DNA of 64,000 nucleotides from Balanoglossus misakiensis (Eukaryota; Hemichordata). Below, piece after piece: positions 14,801 to 29,800 of the stretch. The stretch covers positions 3,596,001 to 3,660,000 of the forward strand of contig CM082586.2 of the NCBI GenBank assembly GCA_040954595.2, given 5' to 3'. Both the position numbers and the translations under genes were made by a program. The notes beneath the pieces were generated by a model. It had not been told where the DNA came from and ran no database searches. It worked only from the letters and a program-made list of their open reading frames with translations. Position 1 is the stretch's first letter. Each line of letters starts with the position of its first letter.

Positions 14801-17800
14801 CTTACCATGCGACAAGAGGACAAGTACCAGCCCCTATAATACACTCAAACAACGCGTTGTTATATTCGGTGACATGCAGATTTTTGGGTTTCTTGATAAA
14901 TCTTGGCGCAGCATCACGGCGACCTGGGAATTAGGAAAACGAGAAGGATTACATTGCAAGAGTGAGCAATGATTGATGATTTCCTAAACACACCATAGCT
15001 TTTATCTATTTTTTCCAGTAATGTTATAATTGCAAAGGATAATCATTTAGTATTATATTTGCTTTCAAAATCGGGTGATCATTGCGACAACAAATGGCAA
15101 CTTGCAAGTTCATGACAAAGTAAAAGTATAAAATAATTAAACTAAAATAACTTTTTCTGTGTGAATACTCACTCATTCCTCGTTGGTGTACCTCATTCCC
15201 CTCGATAGGTCTGATGGTTTTCAAGGCACCCATTGATGCCAGTCGTCCGATGGGGATCAGGGATGTACCAGTCTGAAAATGATAAGACAAAATCAAAGCC
15301 ATCTGGTGAGGAACGTCTGAATTGGGATTAATATTTTACCAATGCGTCATTCAATCTCTGACTCCAGTAGGAGCAACTGTATACATGTAAATGAAATATG
15401 CTGACTTATTACTTATATTGGTTTCTTTAGAGGGGTCACAAATTGGGTGGAGGGCACAAAAATGACGACATACTCAAGAAAATACAGAAAAACTTACATT
15501 CCACTTGAAGTTGCCAAGAAGTTTCCTGTGTCTATCTGTTGCAATGCGAATACCACCACCTCTCTGTGGGTCCTGAGAAGAAAGAATTAGTAGAGAGTTA
15601 TGTGATGGCCAGCAAACTGATCTTTAACTTAGAAAATCTTATACAACAATGTAATAAGTTTCAGATGTCTTATGAACTTACCCTGAGCCAAGGATGTTCC
15701 AGTGCAGCCTGCGCTGAGAGACGATCGCTGCAGAGAAAGTTTTGAAGAGTGTTATTCGTATTTACCTCTGATTGGAACATGACTACATAAATGCACTAAA
15801 GGGATATGTTCACCAAGGATGTCAAGGTAATACAATGGAAACTTTTAAGAATACTAAGATAAAGTGTCATTACATGCACAGAGATCAGTTATTATTGTTG
15901 ATATAATAAGTTCTGAAGATGGAAGAAGTATATACATACTGTTTATCCTTAATCAGGATTTTCTTGATGAAATCTTTAGCGTTGTCGGAAATTCCCTTGA
16001 AGGCATCTTTATCGAAATCCCAGTCGCATCGTTTTACTTTTCCCTTGTCACTGCTGAATGGGTGCATACCACTCAACCTACAGATGCCAAGACACACCAG
16101 TTAAGTTAGACATGACCGTCACAAATGGGAATGGTCGTAAGAAAATCCAAGAGAAAGAAAGAGTCGATAGACGTTCTTCTGTTATTACAATGTTTCTGTA
16201 TCTACCAGTTCAAGAATCTCTGATCAACAAATTGAAGATTCTCTCAACAAACTAACCATACGTACAACCACAAAAGGTTTTATGTTCAATCGTTTTGTCT
16301 GCTCTGGAGAAGGAACCTGGTGGTCTTCAGCTAATTAGTACTGTTTAAAATACCCTTGTGACCAATCCATTCTTTATCGAAACTGAGCAAACCACACTTT
16401 AAAGAAAACAGCAAGACACATCCACATAGAAACCACTTACAGCATGTAGCACAGCACACCCACTGTCCACATATCTGTGTTGAATCCCACAGTTTCGTTG
16501 TTCAAGACCTCAGGCGCAACAAAGTCAGCTGATCCGAACACCATCCTGGCCTTCTCCTCTGGGTTTATCTTGGTGGCACTTCCAAAGTCAATCAGTTTGA
16601 TTTCATCTCCCTTCTTGCTTTCGTAGAGTACATTCCCGGGCTGCACGAACATAAAGAAAAGTTCTCCTAAATTTCGTGTCATACAATTTTCATGGTATAA
16701 AGTACCAGTATTATACTATTAATGACTCTACATGACGTAAATATGACAAGGTACGTGCAGTTTTTACCTTCAGATCCAGGTACATGATACTCTTCGTGTG
16801 CATAAAGTTGAGACCTTCACAGATCTGCTTGGCGTAGAGGGCAACTTCATCTTCAGTCAACACGTAGTTAGCATCCAGCACACGGTCGAATACATCTCCA
16901 CCAGAAAGGCTGATGGAGGAATTCAAGGAATATGACTAATAACTCGGGAGTTACAAATTAATATGCATAATCTGACAGAGCAGATGAATGCATGATACAC
17001 ATTGCAGTTGTTCGTTCAATATAATAGGGACTGAGACTCTACTTACAATTCTAGCACCATCACAAGTTCATCTTCGTGCTCATATGCGTCGTGGAGTTGC
17101 AGGAGCTTGGGGTACTGCAGGTTATTCATCATCTGGATCTCGGCCTTGATGGCTGCTCGCTCAATGGGGGTCTTGGTTTCCACAAATTTGGCGGCAAAGT
17201 TCCTGCCAGTGGATCTCTCCACACAGCGATATACAACCCCGAAGTCGCCCCTAAGTGACAGATGTTAATTCGACACAGGTTAGTAACCCTCAGACTAGAT
17301 ATGACTGGAAGCAGAAATACAGTCGTGTGACTGTATTCTAAGGGTTAAATGCAGGGACAGTGTTTGAGATGTATCTCCGAACCAGTCACAACATAGTTAA
17401 ATATGAAACATTGTAAAGACTCTCACTTTGCTAATGAAATGTTTCAGAGGAAACAAAGATTGGTGACGTACCTTCCAAGTTCTTCTCCAATGTCATATCT
17501 GTCATGTACACTTCCCTTCTTGATCTTGACAATTCTGGGAAGGAATTCCTCTCGGTTGACTGATAACAATAAAAACATGTTGCTATTAACACCCATCGTT
17601 TTAGTAATATAACAGGTAACAGCTTTGAGTTACCAACGCTAAGGACAATTAACTTACCAAGAACATCGTAATTAGAAACTTCCGGTACTCTCCTCCTTCT
17701 TGCTTCCTCTGAAAGAATGGGAAAACGTAAGCAGCATTAGAAAATGTAGCAACTATAGTGAGCTAGCGTCAGATCATGATTATGTGTACTATGATGTTTC

Positions 17801-20800
17801 ATATTCAGTAACTCCACAAACAATCTGTATTCAGGGACTTTGCTCTCTCTCTTTTGCTACTAGTTGAAGTACTGGTAAAGTTTACAATTTTATAAAAGAA
17901 AAGCGTACCTTCTTCCTCTTCAAAAGTTCTCCTCTTCCTCTTTACCGGTTCTACAGGAGTAAGCAGATGGTACAAAGTTAGGCTGATCATAGAAACGACT
18001 GAACCATAAAGAATATACCTTTGAACTTGCCATGAACAATTCAACTGCAATTTACAAAACGTTGCTGATGTTTACCTTCTGTGGTGATTGTGTGTTTGAC
18101 TTCAACCGGTTCACTGCTTCCGTTCAGATTCTCAGTCCTCACTCGGAAAAAGTAGGTCTTGCCCGAACTCAACATTTGCAACGTGCAGGAAGTGATGTTG
18201 CAGATGGCAGCTCTACTCCAGCTGGACATCTCCTCTTCCCTCTTCTCGACGATATAACCAGTGATGGGGCTGCCGCCGTTGTAAACAGGGGCATCCCAGG
18301 CGATTTCAACAGAATCGTAGGCCAGGTCACGCACGCGAGGGTTGGTTGGGCCGTCCGGAACATCTGCATCATAAGAAAATCAAGAAGTCATATTTTAATC
18401 ACTACAGACAGTGCTTATCTTTCAGATAATCACGAAGTGCAAAGCGATAACACACTCACCACTGATGACAACTTGTAGGAGCGCGTGGTCTGTTCCCAAA
18501 TCGTTTTCTGCGATGATCTTGTACACGCCAGTGTGTTTTCTCTCGGCCACGCTGATGTTCAAGATTGTATGCCTGTCCGTTGACTCTATTCCACTGGTTA
18601 TCTTTGAGCCTTCCTTCGACCAGGTCGCTCTCGGTTGTGGAAATCCCGTGATGGGGACTTTAATTCTCAGCGGTTCACCCTTGGTGAATTCAACTGGGCC
18701 CTCTCTGAATCGAGCTGGAACTTTGATCTGTGGCGGACCTGTGATCAGAAGGGCAACGATAGATGAATAACTCGACACAGACATGCAAATACTTATATCT
18801 AGAACATTGGTATATGTTAATTCGTGTCATATGATAATAATTTTCTATTATAAAAATTTATGTAATACTTACACTTAATTGTTAGTTGGGCTCTGGACAA
18901 TTTCTTTCCTCCACGGTTGACAGCTTCGCAAATATACTGATCAGAATCCTCTCCGAAGACATTACTGATGGTCAGGAAACACTTCTCACCTTCTTGTGTT
19001 ATCAAGTATTTGTCGTTGTTATACAATTCTCTAACGTTCTTGTACCTTTGCAAAATGGAGAAATACAATATTGATGTAAAATGCAAGACAGGATAGGTAG
19101 AGTTTGTCATACATACAGAAGACGTCTATCAATTCAATGGTTCAGCCCTGAAATAATGTATTAAAAGGAAGTTTATTTGTTACAGTCTTACCACTTGATT
19201 TCTGGCTTTGGTTGTCCACTCACGTGGCATTCAAATGTGGCAATTTTACCCTGGACCACAACTTGATCTTCCAGCTGTTTGGAGAATCTTGGTCGAACAG
19301 CAGCTGTTGGTGTATTCAAGAGGGGAAAAAAACGAGTGATTTTTTCATGCAATTTTGCCTGGCACAATGTCATATATTGTCAAATGTTCATTTCTCGTAA
19401 TTTTCCTTTCTCTTCCCAACGTTACTAGTTGTATTAATATACGCCCATGTTGATATTATCAAAGATACCATAAACACAGTAAGCATCATTATTGGGCTTG
19501 ATTCCAGAACAGCATCACATGTGAGGCCCGGTCTTATACTGTAACCCCAAGCGAATATCCTCACCTTTGGGGTCCTTGACAACGACTGACTTCGACGCCT
19601 GCGAGGGCTCACTTTCCCCAGCGTCGTTCACGGCGAAAACACGGAATTCGTACTCCCTATCTTCAATCAGATGCGGGATGTTGAACATTGTCTGTGGCAC
19701 TGCGTTGCGAGTGACACGAACCTGTGAAATAGTCATGGTTATAGAGAACATTAGTCGCGTGCACAAAGGTCTCTACTGCACAAGCCCATTTACTGCAGTA
19801 ATCTGCTACGGCACAGTTCTCCTGGACAGCTGCGAAATATGAAAGCAGCTTAGATTTAAACCAAGGAGACTCACCCATCTGTCTGATCCAGCGTCAGATT
19901 TGTCCACGTGATATCCCTTGATTCTGTTGCCACCATCAGATTCTGGTCGGTTCCAGGACAGACTCACAAAGTCGGAGCCCACAGAGGTTACAGATGGCAC
20001 TCCTGGTCTGCTTGGTGGATCTGAAAGTGATTTAGAAAAGGCATCACTCATTTCTGCATCTTTCATTCTTTCTTAGTGCATAAGTTAACTGACTCTCGTC
20101 ACATGAACTGTAACAAGTCTCCCAACAAATTTCAAATTAAAATAAACCAAATTAAAACAAAGCGCATCCTGTCCAGACAAATTGGAGCATATAGCAACAA
20201 GCTTTACATTCAGAGCAAAAGACCAATGCCAAACGAATATAGACATGTACCATCTGGACAGTTTCTGCCGGACTAAAGTTTGGGGGGTCAGGATAGATGC
20301 TCCGAGACAAACTATCTGAGAACCTGTGAAAAGGTCCTTACCGAATGGATCCTTGGCCAAGATGGGGTTTCTGCTGGTCAGAGGTTCGCTGGCTCCTACG
20401 TCATTTTCGGCGCTTACTCTGAACCAATAGTTTTTACCTTCGTGTAAGCCTTGTGCTGTAAATGTTGGTTCCTTTACAGAGCTGGCAACTGTAATGATTC
20501 AAACGTTTGGTAGTATACATGAATGCATGTAAATGTATCCAAGCGAAAAGAGGATATGGTAGTGAGGAAGAAATGGTTGTTCGAGATGTACGACTAACTA
20601 GATTTACCTGTGAACCATCTATCAGTGCCATCTTCTTTTCTATCAACCACATAGTTTCTGATTGGTGTACCGCCGTTGTATTCTGGTGGCTTCCAAGTAA
20701 TTGTGATGGTATTCTTGGTGACGTCACCGACTTCAAGATTTCTCGGGGGATCCGGAACCTCTGTTGTTAAAATAACAAAATGACAGTTTCAGCGCAATCA

Positions 20801-23800
20801 TAATTACTCATGCCATTCTCCAGATCAACAACTTGGACTATTATTATAACCAAACCGATGTTTATTACTTACGCATGACTTTGACATTGATAGGAGCAGT
20901 GTCAGACCCAATGTCATTGGAGATGGTGACCTTGAATACGCCCTCGTCGTCTGGTGTGCAGTCTCTGACAGACAATATCACGTAGTCCTCCATCACCATG
21001 ACCTTCAACTTCTTATCCTCTGAAAGAGCAACAGGCAAATACCTCAGATTGGTTATTTAAGGTGTTTTGCCATTGCATTCCAGGTTCACAAGGAATATGC
21101 AACCATTGCAAAAAATAATTTCACAGTTGCAAAGACCAATAGACAAAAGACGATACACACAGGACAGACAATCAACAGAACACACAGAACAAAGTCAAGT
21201 CCGTGAAAGACAGATATATGGAATACCGATGTATATATAGTAATGTCAGGTGTTTCGAAAATAGTGAGCTCATCCTGCCCCACACGTGGCACTTAGTCGA
21301 GGTCTTACCGTCCAATTTCCTTCCGTTCTTGGAGACGGCCGCTTGGATGTTGCCTGCTCCGCTGAATGGGATCTTGACTTTGAAGCTGTTGCCGATTTCT
21401 GTGGTGACATCCTTTGGTATTTGGTTTATCTTGGGTGGGCCTGGCAAGAAGAGATACGTCATTGCTAGCATCAGTGTGTGCTTTTCCCAAAAGGGATATT
21501 TGGTGATAGTATGCGGAGGATGGTTCAATGTATGCATTACATGGACATGAGGAAAGAATACATCTAAATGATGAATATCATAACAATATAGAATGCAGTT
21601 TTGAATTAGGAATCAGTAATGAGGGATTTCACTTACGTTCGACAACAATCTTGCAGGTGCAGACATCGGAGCCAAGTTTATTACGAACTTCGCATTTGTA
21701 CTCGCCACCATCACTTAGATCGATGCTTTTGATCGTCAGCGATCGAGCATCGTCGTCGTCTCGTGTCTGGTAGCGCATAGATGTGTACAACTCTCGGCCA
21801 TCTTTAAACCTGATATTTAACAACACAACATTGCAAATTTAAAATACGTTTCAATATACAATACTCGGAGTAGTAAAAGAAGGTCATTTCTTGGATAACG
21901 GAACACTGTTGCCTGAACGAATTCTCATGGTTAGAACGTGTTTGGACTGCAATTGAAGAGCGAAGGTTAATAGTAGTAAAACATCAACATACCATTTCAC
22001 TTCTGGTGTAGGGGATCCTAGGACGGTCACATCCAATGTCATTGGCTGATCAAAAACAGCAGTGGAGTTGCGCAACCTCTTCAAAAACCCGGCAGGTTCG
22101 CCAACTGTGAGAGGTAGAAGAGAGTGAGAGAGAAACTTTCAGGTTATGCAAATACGTCTAGATAGATTTCCTGACATACCATATATCCAGAACGGACTCA
22201 CAGACATGTACTGTTTTGCAAGTTTGTGGTCTGTATTAGCACAATAGTGAACACTGCATACCTATTTTCTCCTTGACCTCAACAGGACTGGTCTCGTCGC
22301 TGGGCGATCCTAGACCGGCTGCATTTTGCGCGGAAACACGGAACACATACTGGCTGTTCTCGATCAGATCGCCAACGGTGAATCTAGGTTCCCTGACCGG
22401 ATAAAGGTTCGCTTTCCTCCAATCTTCACTGTCGGGTTGCCGGTATTCAACAACATATCCTGAACAAAATGTAATGAACGAGAAAAGTATTATCAGATTT
22501 CACAGCAAAAGTATAAACTCGCAAAATTCACCATGAAACAATTACCATTGTGACTTCCACCAAGTTCTACTTTGTAAGAAGTTTGTTCCTTAAAGTTTGC
22601 AACATTACCTGTTACTCTGCTGCCTCCATCAGATTTGGGTGGTGACCATGACAAATCAACAAAGTTTCTACCAATCGTGTCCACTGTTGGTGTGCTGGGA
22701 GTACCAGGGGTTGCTGTGAAGATAACGAAAAGACATATATCAGATAATGCTAACTGCGAATAGGCGGCAAATTACTTTGTTGTAAATTCACCTGTTATAA
22801 GCCAGATGGTGTATCTTATGACTCAGATTCTAACTGATTCTTCCCAGTCTGGTTGAATAAATAGTAATCTTTTAAAAATAAATTATAAGGGGAAAAGGTG
22901 GAACTTACTGTATTGTGGACGTGGTGTTACAGCGTCTGAATTGCTGCTTGGTTTGCTGAAGCCCGCTATATTCTTCGCTTTGACACGGAATTCATATTCG
23001 GTGGTCTCGTCCAAGTTGCTGAGAGACACGGACAGACTCTTGACGGCGTATTCGACAGCCTAGAGAGGAGGGATTGAGAGTTGGAAATACGCATGGTTTG
23101 TAAGGAATTACTCGGTGTGACAGGGTAGGGTATACTAGAGAATCCGTTGCATGAAAACCAGAAATGGCCATCATGAAACAGATTGTGTCTAGATCAATGA
23201 TTTCCAATATGACAAATCCAAGAATGGCATCGTATGGACCTTAGTCAGAAGGACGGTCCCCAAAGAACTGATTGGAAATAATTTTGAATCATCTAGTGAC
23301 TCAAACTACTGCACCAGTTTACACTTACAGGTTCCCAAGCACTGGTGTCCAGATTCTTCTTTTCCACCGTATAACCCAAGATCTTCACTCCACCATCAGA
23401 CTCTGGTTCTGCCCAGGTCAGCGTCACGAAGCCTCTGTCAATACCGGTTATGTCCGGTTTACCCGGTGGACTTGGCACATCTGATGATGAAACGAAAAAT
23501 GTTTTCAATATGAGAGTATGGTATCAAAGTTGTTGTCTGGTCATATGGTCAACCGGCTAATTTTTTTCTGTATATACACAAAGTTTGTTCGAAAATACCG
23601 GTAGTTTCCAATGTTATTCCTTCCCATAAACATTCAATATGAGTGTTGGTGTTAATATGAAGTAGGCGTTTCCAACTTGTGCAAGTAAGTTATCAACACA
23701 TGGGATTTTGATATCGTTGTGAGGCAAGATTTGTAGGAGAACATAAGGCCTTGCAATGCATCATAGGATAGCATAAATGGCAACCACATCGCACAAAAAT

Positions 23801-26800
23801 TGCAAACACATCAATTGAGTCTTCATACCGTATGGATTCTTGGCTGTGACGGATGTCTTGGTGTCCAGCGGATCACTGACACCATGCTCGTTTTCCGCGC
23901 GCACACGGAAGGAGTACTCCATGCCTTCGTCCAGGTTGGAGATCACGTACTTCGGCTGCTTGATGAAACTGCTGGCCTTTATCCAGGTGCTGGTGCCGGC
24001 CTCGCGTTTCTCGACGATGTAGTTGGAGATCAGGCTTCCGCCGTCGTCTTTCGGCGGGCTCCAAGTCAGCTTGGCTGAGTCAGCTGTGACTTCGGATACC
24101 TCGAGAGGGCCTTCTGGTGGACCAGGATGGTCTAGAAGGAAACATACAAATTCTTTTAGTTGTGAAACAGGAGAATACAGCTTAACAGCCAAACAGGAGT
24201 GCCTCGCTTGTGTTTTGCGAATAAGTTTACTATGAAATTGTTACACTCACCAACCACATTAATCTTGACAGTTGCGGTATCTGTACCCTTGGGGTTGTGC
24301 AGGGTCAACTTGTACACTCCACTGTCGTCTCGCTCGGCGGATTTGCATTTCAACGTTGCTTCCTTCGGTTGCGTTTCGGTCGTCAATCGATGATCGGGTT
24401 TGACTTCGGCGTCGTCTTGATCCTCTCGTGTCCACGTGACTTTTGGAACTGGGGTTCCTTCGAATGGAATGCTGACATTGAACGGCTCTCCGGCAGGCAC
24501 GGTGATGGTCTTGTTCTTGGAATCGTATGGAATGGACGGTCTCGCTGTTTGAGAAAAATGACACTTTTAATGCAACTACACCAAGATGGTGTCCACATTT
24601 ATAGTGATGTTTGTTGTCCTTAAAAACTACAAAAATCATGGTAAAAATACGAAAATATCACACACGTGACGAATGAATACTACAAAATGCATGCCTTGAC
24701 GTTTGTACAGACAGTGTGTATAGCTGAACTCGCTGCGAAACTCTGGTATAATTTGTTTAGTTACATAGAACATAATTCAGAAGATCCTGGTGCATTTAAT
24801 GTCTACTTACATGGTGGTGGTGCGGCCATGATGGACTCTGAAGTTTGACTTGGTTTTCCCGGCCCGGCAGCATTGACTGCCATCACACGGAAGTCATACT
24901 CCCGACCTTCGGTCAATCGAGGTATGGTGAACGTGGTTGACAGCGTTGGGGACTTGTTGACGGGGGACCATTTCGTGCTGTCGGCGTCCTTCTTTTCGAC
25001 CACGTAGCCAATGATGCGGTTGCCACCGTCCGAATGGGGTTTAGTCCACTGTATGGTCACACTGGTGCTGGTTGTTTCCGTTGGCTTGGGCTCTCCGGGC
25101 GCACCTGGCGGGTCTGTGGGAAAGGACCAATCACGGCAGGGTTACAACACATCATCAGCATATTAGTATTGTTTACACACATTTTGTACACATGCATTCT
25201 CGACGTCTTGTTTTCGCAGCCTAATGTGATTGACAAAACCCTTACCATATGGGTTCTTGGCGAGAACTGCCTCGCTCGTCGTCAGTGGTTTGCTAGCACC
25301 ATACTGATTTTCAGCTCGGATGCGGAACTCGTACTCCGAGCCTTCGACTAGGTTGCGTACTTTGCAGCTTGGCCCACTGCAGAAATTCGTGACCTTCTTC
25401 CATTTACCAGTTCCCGCCTCGCATTTCTCGACGATGTAGTTGTCAACTTCGTTGGCACCATCTAGTGGTGGTTTCCAGTGAAGAGTGAGCCCGTCACCGG
25501 TGACGTCAGACGCAGTTAGAGGTCCCTCCGGAGTTCCTGGCGCGTCTGCATGAAAGAAAATTACGATCAGAGATAAAAATTCAACGAGCGAGCAAAGTTT
25601 TCCATTCATTGGATAAGAGGAACTAACTAGCTTTGAAGTTGGAAAAAAAATTTCTGTATTAGCATATAGGTCAGGACTGACACCCATTCGCCTTGTTCAA
25701 ATCCAAGTGCACAGAGTACAGTCTGGCTCAAGGCAGCCAAGAACTCACCTAAGACAGTCACTTTGACCTTTGCACTATCCCTTCCTGATGGATTGGATAG
25801 CGTCACCTCATAAACCCCGCCATTCTCTCGGTGAGCATCCTCCACTTTCACAATGGTCATCTTCTCCGTCGTCTTGACAGTGACCGTGCTGCTCTCGACC
25901 AGGTCCTTCTCCCGCAGTGTCCAAGTCACGGTGGGCGTCGGCACACCAGTGAACGGCAACTTGAGCTCAAAGTTCTCTCCAGCCTTGATTTTGATGTTCT
26001 TCAAGTCACCGATGTCCAACTTCGGTTTTTCTGAAAAGTAGAAGGAAGAAAGTCACGACAGATTGTAGACGACGTGTCAGCGTCGTCGACATTGAAACTG
26101 CAGCTCATAATTGCTCTGAGAGTTTGGGGTATCCTTGCCTTTAAAACTCTGATCACTTCTACCACAAGGTCTTCAGTAAAGTAGCAAGCAATGGACAGAA
26201 AATGACATTTCGTGCTAGAACGTAGATGATACCAATTCCACCACGAAGTCTAATCGTCTATGTGTCCCTTACCTGGTTTGTCTTCAACAACTGTCATCAG
26301 CGGTGAACTCGGTTTGCCTGGGCCAAGTTCGTTGACTGCACGCACCCTAAACTCCATCTCTTTCCCTTCGTCCAGGTTCGGTACCAGCGCATTGTTGGCT
26401 TTGGCTGGAACAGAAACGGCCTGCAGAGGAAAGTGGAAACCAACAATGCTTATAACAAACATTGTGAACAGCATTCAATATGAATGGCTATATCAACGAA
26501 CACTGCCCTTTTATAAATAGTTTTACCGTAAAACAAGTCATAATATCTCAGAAAAAAAATGCTCCAACTGATTAATCTCAAACATCACCTCTTCCCAATC
26601 TTTTCCGGGCTCCTTCTTCTCCACCACATATCCAGTGATGGGAGAGCCACCGTCATTCCTTGGTTTTTCCCAAGATAACGCGACCGAATCCTTGGTCACC
26701 TTGTCCAGTTGTGGTTTTCCTGGTGCATCAGCCGCAACTGTCGATGAAATCAGTTATTTGATTATGTCTGATATCACTATTTTTATCATGCCTTTAGAAT

Positions 26801-29800
26801 CAATTTTAGTTTTCGAATATGAATATATGTTACTAAGTGAGTTCAGCATTAGCAATGGAACTGGCTGGATGTTGTGTCTTTAACTAACAGTGTAAAATAG
26901 TATCATATAATGTCAAAACAACTCACAGATTGGATTCCTCGCAACTTGTTTGTCGGAAACTCGACTTGGTTTGCCAGGCCCAGCCTCGTTGACAGCCATC
27001 ACACGGAACTCATACTCCACACCTTCCCACAGGTTGGACACCGTGTATTTGGTGTCCCTGCATGGGACCTGGTTGGCCTTGGACCACTTGGGTTCGTCCG
27101 TTGCCCGGAACTCGACTTTGTAGCCTTCGATGGGGTTGCCGCCATCATAGTCGGGTTTGGTCCACACCAAGCTGATTGATTTGGTGGAGTGGTCTGTTAT
27201 TTTGGGCGTTCCGGGTGCATCTGGAGGGTCTGCAAGAAAAGGGAAAATAGGAAACTTCAGATCTGATTCGATTACTCTTTTCTGTGGAATTTCATGACCC
27301 GTTGCTGATCTCAGCCTTATTTTTGTATGATATATCTGAGCTAGTCTTCGTCTCACCAGCATTTTGCGCTTCTAACATGTTCAAATAAACATGTACTTTG
27401 AAAATCCGAGTAACTATGTCAACCTATTTCGTATAGATGTCACAACTTCAGGTACCAAATATGGTATGGTAACTGTAACAGTTCATGTCATGATGTCATA
27501 ACTCACGGCCTATATATTACTACATGCGCAGACTGAAAACTCACCGAACGGCAACTTGACTGTCACCGACTTCCCAGTAGTCAGGGGCTCGCTGGTGCCG
27601 TACTGATTAACGGCGCGCACGCGGAACTGGTAGTCCTCGTTCTCGTCCAACTTCTTCACGGTGCACTTGGTGTTCGTCACATTGCTGGACACTTTAGTCC
27701 AGTCGGGTTCGTTGGTTTTCTTCTTCTCCACGATGTATCCGGTGATCATTCCACCGCCGTCATCCTCCGGTTCCTTCCAGGTAAGCGTCACTGATTCCCG
27801 ATCAACATCTGTTGGTGTCAGGGGGCCTTCCGGCGCACTTGGTTTGTCTTGAGAATGCAAACAGGAAGATAGTCAATATACAACTTGTTCAAAAGCTATT
27901 TGTGGATTGTAAATTATTTCAATAATTTTCGATCTTCTTCAAAAGCTGTTTGTGGATTGTAAATTATTTCAATAATATTCGATATGCACTATGTAAGTGT
28001 TATACTTAATAATACATGCACCAACATACGAATATGTCGATGACGTGACTTTCAAGGGAAGGGGGTACTCTGGTAGATTTTGGTTTGGGAAGAACCGACC
28101 CTGTCACGATAACATATCCCAACGCACACACCAACACCTATTAGGAGCACACCTCCAGGGGTGGAGTAGACCTACCAAGAACGATAACCTTGAAATCGGC
28201 AGAAGCTACACCGCGGTCGTTTTCCAACTGTATCTTGTACGTTCCGGTATCTCCGCGCTCAGCTGTCCTTGTCGTCAGCAGCGCATTCTCCTCGGTGCTC
28301 TCTGTGGTCGTCCTGTTGGATGGCGTCAGTGGACAGTTGTCCTTGGACCACGTCACCGTTGGTGGCGGGCTACCACTGATGGGGACGTCGATGTTGAAGG
28401 TTTCGCCGGCGCGAACTTTGATGTCGCGAGAGTATGGATCGACATTCACACTTGGCTTTTCTATAAATGTCAGACGAAGAGAAGAGAAAAATGTTAGTCA
28501 GTAGTGGGAGACATGACAACTGCTCAGATGATCGCATGTGACCACATGATGTATACTCTACATCAAAGTTGACTGACATTGAAAAATGAAATTACATCGA
28601 AATTAAGTTTTTTATAAGTCAAACACAAAAGACATTAAAAAAGAGCGTGTACGATGAAAAATCCTGCAAATGCAATTGTCGCGAGCATTCACTTATAATT
28701 ATGAATCGGGTGCATAAGCAATCATCCCATTGAGTGATGTGAGTGGAATTAACATCACTGACAATACTCACCGAACTGTGGTTTAGCGATCTGTGCATTC
28801 GACGGTTCACTCGGCTCACTTGGTCCGGCTTTGTTTTCCGCCATGACGCGGAACTCGTACTCTTTCCCTTCAATCAGACCGGGCACCGTGAACTTTGTGC
28901 CGATCACCGGCGATTTGCTGGCTTTCATCCACCTGTTGGACTTGGTGTCTTTCTTCTCGACGATGTAACCTTCGATCGGAGCACCTCCATCACTCTTTGG
29001 TGCAGCCCACTGTAAGGTCATCTCGTTTCGGTCGTAGGCAAGGATTTCTGGTTTACCAGGTGCATCAGCGGCGTCTGAAATCACGTGTGAATGAAATTCA
29101 TGTTAATTTATTAAACCAGTAATAATGTCGATACATACATACATACATGTCGATACATACATACATACATACATACATCATACATACATACATAGATACA
29201 TACATTACATTACATTAAATATAGGTAAAATATACAACACTCACCATATGGATTTTTGGCCAATATGGGCTCTGTAGTCATCAGAGGTTCGCTCAGGCCA
29301 CCAGTTCCGTTCTCTGCCCGCACACGGAAATCGTACGATTTCCCGGGTTTCAGTTTCCCGGCAGTGACAGAAGTTCCCGGCACATAGCTGCTGACCGGAG
29401 CCCAGGTGTTGGAGTCGGTGTCGCGTTTCTCCACCACGTACGCGGCGATCGGACTGCCACCGTCGTCTGCTGGCGGGTTCCACGACAACACGGCTGATTC
29501 GGCCATGACGTCGGATACTTTAAGGGGTCCTTCTGGTGCGGTTGGCTTGTCTGTTAGTGTGCAAGAAATGTAAAGTCAAAGGAAAATACCATTGAAAATC
29601 ACTGTAACATGAGTTGCCTGGGCATCACATTGATTTCAGTATTGCGAGACCTTTGCCTCCATCACTTACCTTGGACATTGACAATGCATTTGGCGCTGGT
29701 GGTACCCTGGTCGTTGGTCAGGATCAGTTCGTATTCTCCAGAGTCGCCCCTCTCAGCCTGCCTGGTTTGCAACAGTGCCTGGTTCTCTGTGTCCTCCTGC

